NCBI GenBank assembly: GCA_002413395.1
Contig: DHWX01000040.1
Location: forward strand, 3,442 to 57,524
Origin: Polaromonas sp. UBA5171
GTDB lineage: Bacteria; Pseudomonadota; Gammaproteobacteria; Burkholderiales; Burkholderiaceae_C
Direction of reading: 5' to 3'
DNA: 54,083 bases
Part shown: one piece after another, positions 51,648 through 54,083 of the stretch
How positions within the stretch are numbered: position 1 is the stretch's first letter
Layout of the letters: each line of letters opens with the position of its first letter
Position numbers and translations under genes: made by a program
The notes under the pieces: model-generated
The model's input: the letters and a program-made list of their open reading frames with translations, nothing else
Databases searched by the model: none
What the model was told of the DNA's origin: nothing

Positions 51648-53672
51648 AGTGCAGTACGCGAAGCGACAAACGTGGGGACACGTCTCATCATGACGTTTCC
51701 GGTGGAGCTTCCGGGCAACACCAGCGCGGAGCAACTCGAACAATGGCTCTTCGCCAGTGGCTTCACGCGCGTGCATGCCGAGCGCGAAATCGCCACACCG
51801 GCAGGCATTCACAAGCTGCTGGACGTGGTGGCCGACCGCTTCCGTCTGCACACTGCCGAAAAAGTGCGGGTGATCGAGGCGATTGAAACCGCCTTGAAAC
51901 GTGGCGGCGGCCGCCTCAATGTCTATGTTCAGCACGCAGACGATGGTCAGCCAGAAGAAATGTGGCGCTTTTCAATCGGTCTGCATTGTCCCGAGAGTGA
52001 CCTGCGCTACACCGACCCCACGCCTTCGCTGTTTTCCTTCAACTCGGCCATGGGCGCCTGCGAAACCTGCCGCGGCTTTGGCCGGGTGATTGGCGTGGAT
52101 CTGGGGCTGGTGATTCCCAACGACAAGCTCACGCTGCGCGCTGGCGCCATCAAGCCGATGCAGACGCCCGCGTGGAAAGAAGCGCAGGACCGACCTGATG
52201 CGCCACGCCGAAGTGGCTGGCATTCCGCGCGACACGCCCTGGTCCAAGCTCACGTCCGGGCAGCAGGCCTGGGTCATCAACGGCTCGCCAAACTGGAACG
52301 GCAAATGGAACCAGCACTGGTTTGGCATCAAGCGTTTTTTTGCCTACCTGGAGAGCAAGGCCTACAAGATGCACATTCGCGTGCTGCTGTCCAAGTACCG
52401 CAGCTACACACCGTGTGAAAGCTGCGGTGGCGCGCGCCTAAAAATCGAGCCGCTGCTGTGGCGCATCGGTTCCAGGGAAGCCGCTGACGCGGTGCTGCCG
52501 ACCGGCCAGCGCTTCATGCCGGTGGGTGCGCAATGGAGCCGAGAGCAACTTGAGGCCTTGCCCGGCCTGTGCCTGCATGACTTGATGCGCCTGCCGATCG
52601 ATCGGCTGCAAAAATTCTTCAGCGACCTTTCTCTGGATGTGACGCGGGATGTCGCCGACCAGCAGGCCCTCAAGCTGCTGTTTGAGGAAATTCGCACCCG
52701 CGTGAAATACCTCTGCGATGTCGGCATTGGTTACCTCACGCTCGACCGGCAAAGCCGCACGCTGTCGGGCGGCGAGGTGCAGCGCATCAACCTGACTACC
52801 GCGCTGGGCACCTCGCTGGTCAACACCTTGTTTGTGCTCGACGAGCCTTCGATTGGTTTGCACCCGCGCGATATGAACCGCATCACGCAGGCGATGCACC
52901 GGCTGCGCGATGCCGGCAACACGCTGGTGGTGGTCGAGCATGACCCCGCCGTGATGCTGGCGGCTGACCGCATGATAGACATGGGGCCGGGCCCGGGCGA
53001 GAAGGGCGGGCAGATTGTGTTTGACGGCACGCCTGAAGACTTGAAGCATGCCGACACCCTGACTGGCGCTTACTTGGGCGCGCGCAAGCAGGTCGGCATG
53101 GGTTTCAAGCGCGCGGTGACCGACAACACACCGCGCCTGATTCTGGAGGGTGCAAGGGACCACAACCTGAAAAACCTGACCGTGGAGTTTCCGCTGCAGC
53201 GCCTGGTTTGCGTGACGGGCGTCAGCGGCTCCGGCAAGTCCACGCTGATGCAGGACATTCTGGCGCCCGCGCTGCTGCGCCAGTTTGGCAAGGCTACCGA
53301 AACACCGGGTCTGCACGACCGGCTTTTGGGTGCCGAGCACCTGACCGATGTGGTGTTTGTCGATCAGTCACCGATTGGCAAAACCGCGCGCTCCAACCCG
53401 GCCAGCTACGTCGGTGCCTGGGATGCCGTGCGCGACTTGTTTGCCTTGGCACCGCTGGCCCGGCAACGTGGTTACAGCGCCACCAAATTCAGTTTCAACA
53501 ACGGCGACGGGCGTTGTCCGACCTGCGGCGGCTCGGGTTTTGAACACGTGGAAATGCAGTTCCTGAGCGATGTGTATTTGCGTTGCCCTGATTGCGATGG
53601 CAAACGCTACCGGCCGGAAATTCTGGAGGTCACGATTGAGCGCAAGGCTGTCGGCCAGATTGAACGGGAAAT

Positions 53673-53745
53673 GGGGTCGGATCCCAATTTGGCCCGGGAG
53701 GCTCATGAAAACGCAAAAGTGCAGACCAAATTGGGCTCTGACCCC
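53673..53745. repeat. Hairpin-forming insertion in the uvrA-family gene
   Basis: Inverted arms of 20 bases (53673-53692 and 53726-53745) match at 18 positions and enclose a 33-base loop. The sequence around the arms (GGGGTC...CCCAATTT) belongs to a type of REP/MITE-like repeat well known between genes. Here it lies in frame and encodes about 24 extra residues between the E-I-L-E-V-T segment and the N-V-A-D-V-L-E-L-T-V segment, which are near each other in other UvrA proteins. Confidence 0.75.
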
Positions 53746-54083
53746 GGTTTTCGTTCAATGAACGTCGCAGACGTTCTCGAACTGACGGTCAGCGAAGCGA
53801 TCCAGCTGTTTGCGCAAGACCGTGAAGTGGCGCGAGCGCTGCAGCCCATTGTGGAGGTGGGCCTGGAGTATGTGAGGCTGGGCCAGCCCGTGCCGACGCT
53901 GTCGGGCGGCGAAGCGCAGCGGCTCAAGCTCGCGGGCTTCCTGGCCGAGGCCAGTAAATCCGCCAGCAAAACCAGAAGCATCAGCAGACAGCCGCTGGCG
54001 CTTAAAAATCTCAACCGAGGCACACTCTTCCTGTTCGACGAGCCGACCACCGGCCTGCACCTCGCCGACGTCGAGCAGCTGCT

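Larger units (their letters stand above)
51102..54083 (+). pseudogene. UvrA-family excinuclease subunit, frameshifted and cut by the window edge
   Basis: A UvrA-type ABC ATPase of the DNA repair family. Walker A is G-P-S-G-S-G-K-S-S in the first half and G-V-S-G-S-G-K-S-T in the second; signature helices L-S-G-G-E-V-Q-R and L-S-G-G-E-A-Q-R, and zinc-finger cysteine pairs C-P-T-C and C-P-D-C, are present. After E-G-V-P-P-A-I-A-I-D-Q-T-N-P it diverges from standard UvrA and resembles the long UvrA paralog of Burkholderiales. An extra C at 52190/52191 breaks the frame: the next residues should be D-L-M-R-H-A-E-V-A-G-I-P but the read frame stops at 52416. Residues 166-193 and a 73-base hairpin region near 53.7 kb are insertions. 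The frame is open at the right edge. Confidence 0.85.

Overview
The window reads as chromosomal DNA of a GC-rich betaproteobacterium, most likely a Burkholderiales member close to Comamonadaceae (Polaromonas or Rhodoferax-like). This is inferred from gene families and their arrangement (gspEFGHIJ, can-aceK, a Liu-type leucine/isovalerate cluster, a PatZ-like NDP-forming ligase fused to GNAT, a YbaK-DUF1289 fusion, a UvrA paralog), not from any marker gene. There is no rRNA, tRNA or CRISPR array.

Layout. 1-5.7 kb, minus strand: a type II secretion operon gspE-gspF-[broken acyltransferase]-gspG-gspH-gspI-gspJ, with gspJ cut by the window edge. 5.9-19.2 kb: housekeeping and central metabolism, comprising carbonic anhydrase with isocitrate dehydrogenase kinase/phosphatase, thiolase, acyl-CoA dehydrogenase, a PatZ-like protein, rhodanese, YchJ, a HAD phosphatase, a patatin, two phosphoribosyltransferases and a cupin. 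19.3-20.3 kb: gene wreckage (gabT tail, SDR tail, IS630 tail). 20.3-31.3 kb: a compact one-strand catabolic island with an IclR regulator, a crotonase, a class III CoA-transferase, a complete branched-chain-amino-acid-type ABC importer, two unlike acyl-CoA dehydrogenases and a DECR-like reductase. 31.5-32.1 kb: a deleted IS630-family element with both terminal inverted repeats. 32.2-42.9 kb: an AraC regulator divergent from a Liu-type operon (acyl-CoA ligase, methylcrotonyl-CoA carboxylase beta, methylglutaconyl-CoA hydratase, carboxylase alpha, 2-hydroxyacid dehydrogenase, HMG-CoA lyase, YbaK-DUF1289, HCCA-isomerase-like). 43.1-51 kb: a protein kinase-USP fusion paired with a metallophosphatase, an orphan LivK-like protein, an MHS transporter and a GMC oxidoreductase. 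51.1 kb to the end: a UvrA-family gene carrying a frameshift and two repeat-derived insertions.

The most interesting region is the island. It carries what is needed to import a carboxylate, form its CoA thioester by CoA transfer and start beta-oxidation. Its catalytic parts are unusual: the crotonase lacks both hydratase glutamates, only one of the two dehydrogenases has a candidate catalytic base, and the DECR-like reductase lacks the usual tyrosine. Two nearly identical palindromes, one before the iclR gene and one before the operon, look like the regulator's operators. The substrate cannot be named from sequence.

Four otherwise good genes carry single-base-type frame breaks (about 2355, 24731-24734, 35055-35061, 52190), two of them in homopolymers. 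Base-calling error should be excluded before these are treated as biology.
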